Origin: an uncultured Neisseriaceae bacterium
GTDB taxonomy: Bacteria > Pseudomonadota > Gammaproteobacteria > Burkholderiales > UBA11063
Reading direction: 5' to 3'
Length of the DNA stretch: 6,382 nucleotides
Assembly (NCBI GenBank): GCA_903891375.1
Contig: CAITEL010000422.1
Span: forward strand, 1-6,382
The translations under genes were made by a program, and so were the position numbers. Of the stretch, positions 6,277 to 6,382 are shown one piece after another. The notes under the pieces are model-generated. The model was not told the origin of the DNA. It did no database searches and saw only the letters and a program-made list of their open reading frames with translations. Position 1 is the first letter of the stretch; each line of letters starts with the position of its first letter.

Positions 6277-6382
6277 TCAAAATACAGGTTTTAACTTCTG
6301 AAAATTATCATTAATTCTACCCTTTAACCCAGATGAAATCGTACCCCAAGTGGAGTTATAAAATTCATGAATTTGTTCCTTA
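6277..6382 (-). CDS. Probable 3' end of a minus-strand gene, unknown product
   Basis: On the minus strand a frame is open from the window edge to a TGA at 6279-6277, giving 34 complete codons. It begins KEQIHEFYNSTWG and ends INDNFQKLKPVF. The composition (mixed charged, aromatic and hydrophobic residues, no low complexity) looks like a soluble protein C-terminus, and the other two minus frames here are closed by stops. I recognise no family. It would converge on the kelch lipoprotein gene, with 16 nt between the two stops. The segment is short, so chance is possible. Confidence 0.4.
   Translation of the reverse strand, partial: KEQIHEFYNSTWGTISSGLKGRINDNFQKLKPVF

Noticed and set aside
5219..6280. 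Minus-strand ORFs opposite the kelch gene (5219-5440, 5870-6088, 6092-6280) whose products look alike and share a PYTP end
   Set aside because: Their similarity simply mirrors the kelch repeats on the other strand; they are shadows with no start signals.

Overview
The window reads as a stretch of chromosome from an AT-rich gammaproteobacterium. The strongest evidence is the pair at the left: an IbaG/BolA-type gene running directly into murA, the same order as the ibaG-murA pair of E. coli. The AT-rich sequence, mostly TAA stops, and a mix of core genes, a nucleoside importer and repeat-rich lipoproteins would suit a host-associated lineage such as the Legionellales or Francisella-like bacteria. 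That placement is inference from style, not from a marker gene.

Layout, left to right. 1-234 is the 3' part of an ibaG-like gene. It overlaps murA (227-1480), a full-length UDP-GlcNAc enolpyruvyl transferase with all key catalytic residues. 1481-1614 holds a possible 47-codon small ORF (1485-1628) that runs into the start of an alpha/beta-hydrolase carboxylesterase (1615-2295) with an intact Ser-Asp-His triad. The 94-bp gap 2296-2389 carries the best promoter candidate of the window, ahead of a CNT-family (NupC-type) nucleoside symporter (2390-3694). Two predicted lipoproteins follow on the same strand, 40 and 24 nt apart. The first (3735-4847) has six degenerate repeats of about 55 residues, resembling HAF-type propeller repeats. 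The second (4872-6260) has six clear kelch-type repeats of about 72 residues. At the right edge, the last 106 bp look like the 3' end of a minus-strand gene converging on the kelch lipoprotein.

How the genes fit together. IbaG (iron-sulfur/redox handling in the BolA family) and MurA (first committed step of peptidoglycan synthesis) form a coupled pair. The esterase appears to be a separate housekeeping or lipid-related hydrolase. nupC and the two lipoproteins could share one transcript, since I see no terminator between them, but a functional link is inference. The most interesting part is the tandem pair of lipid-anchored, six-repeat proteins with different blade types, both apparently arranged so that the N-terminal strand closes the ring. 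No RNA genes, CRISPR arrays, insertion sequences or phage genes were seen.
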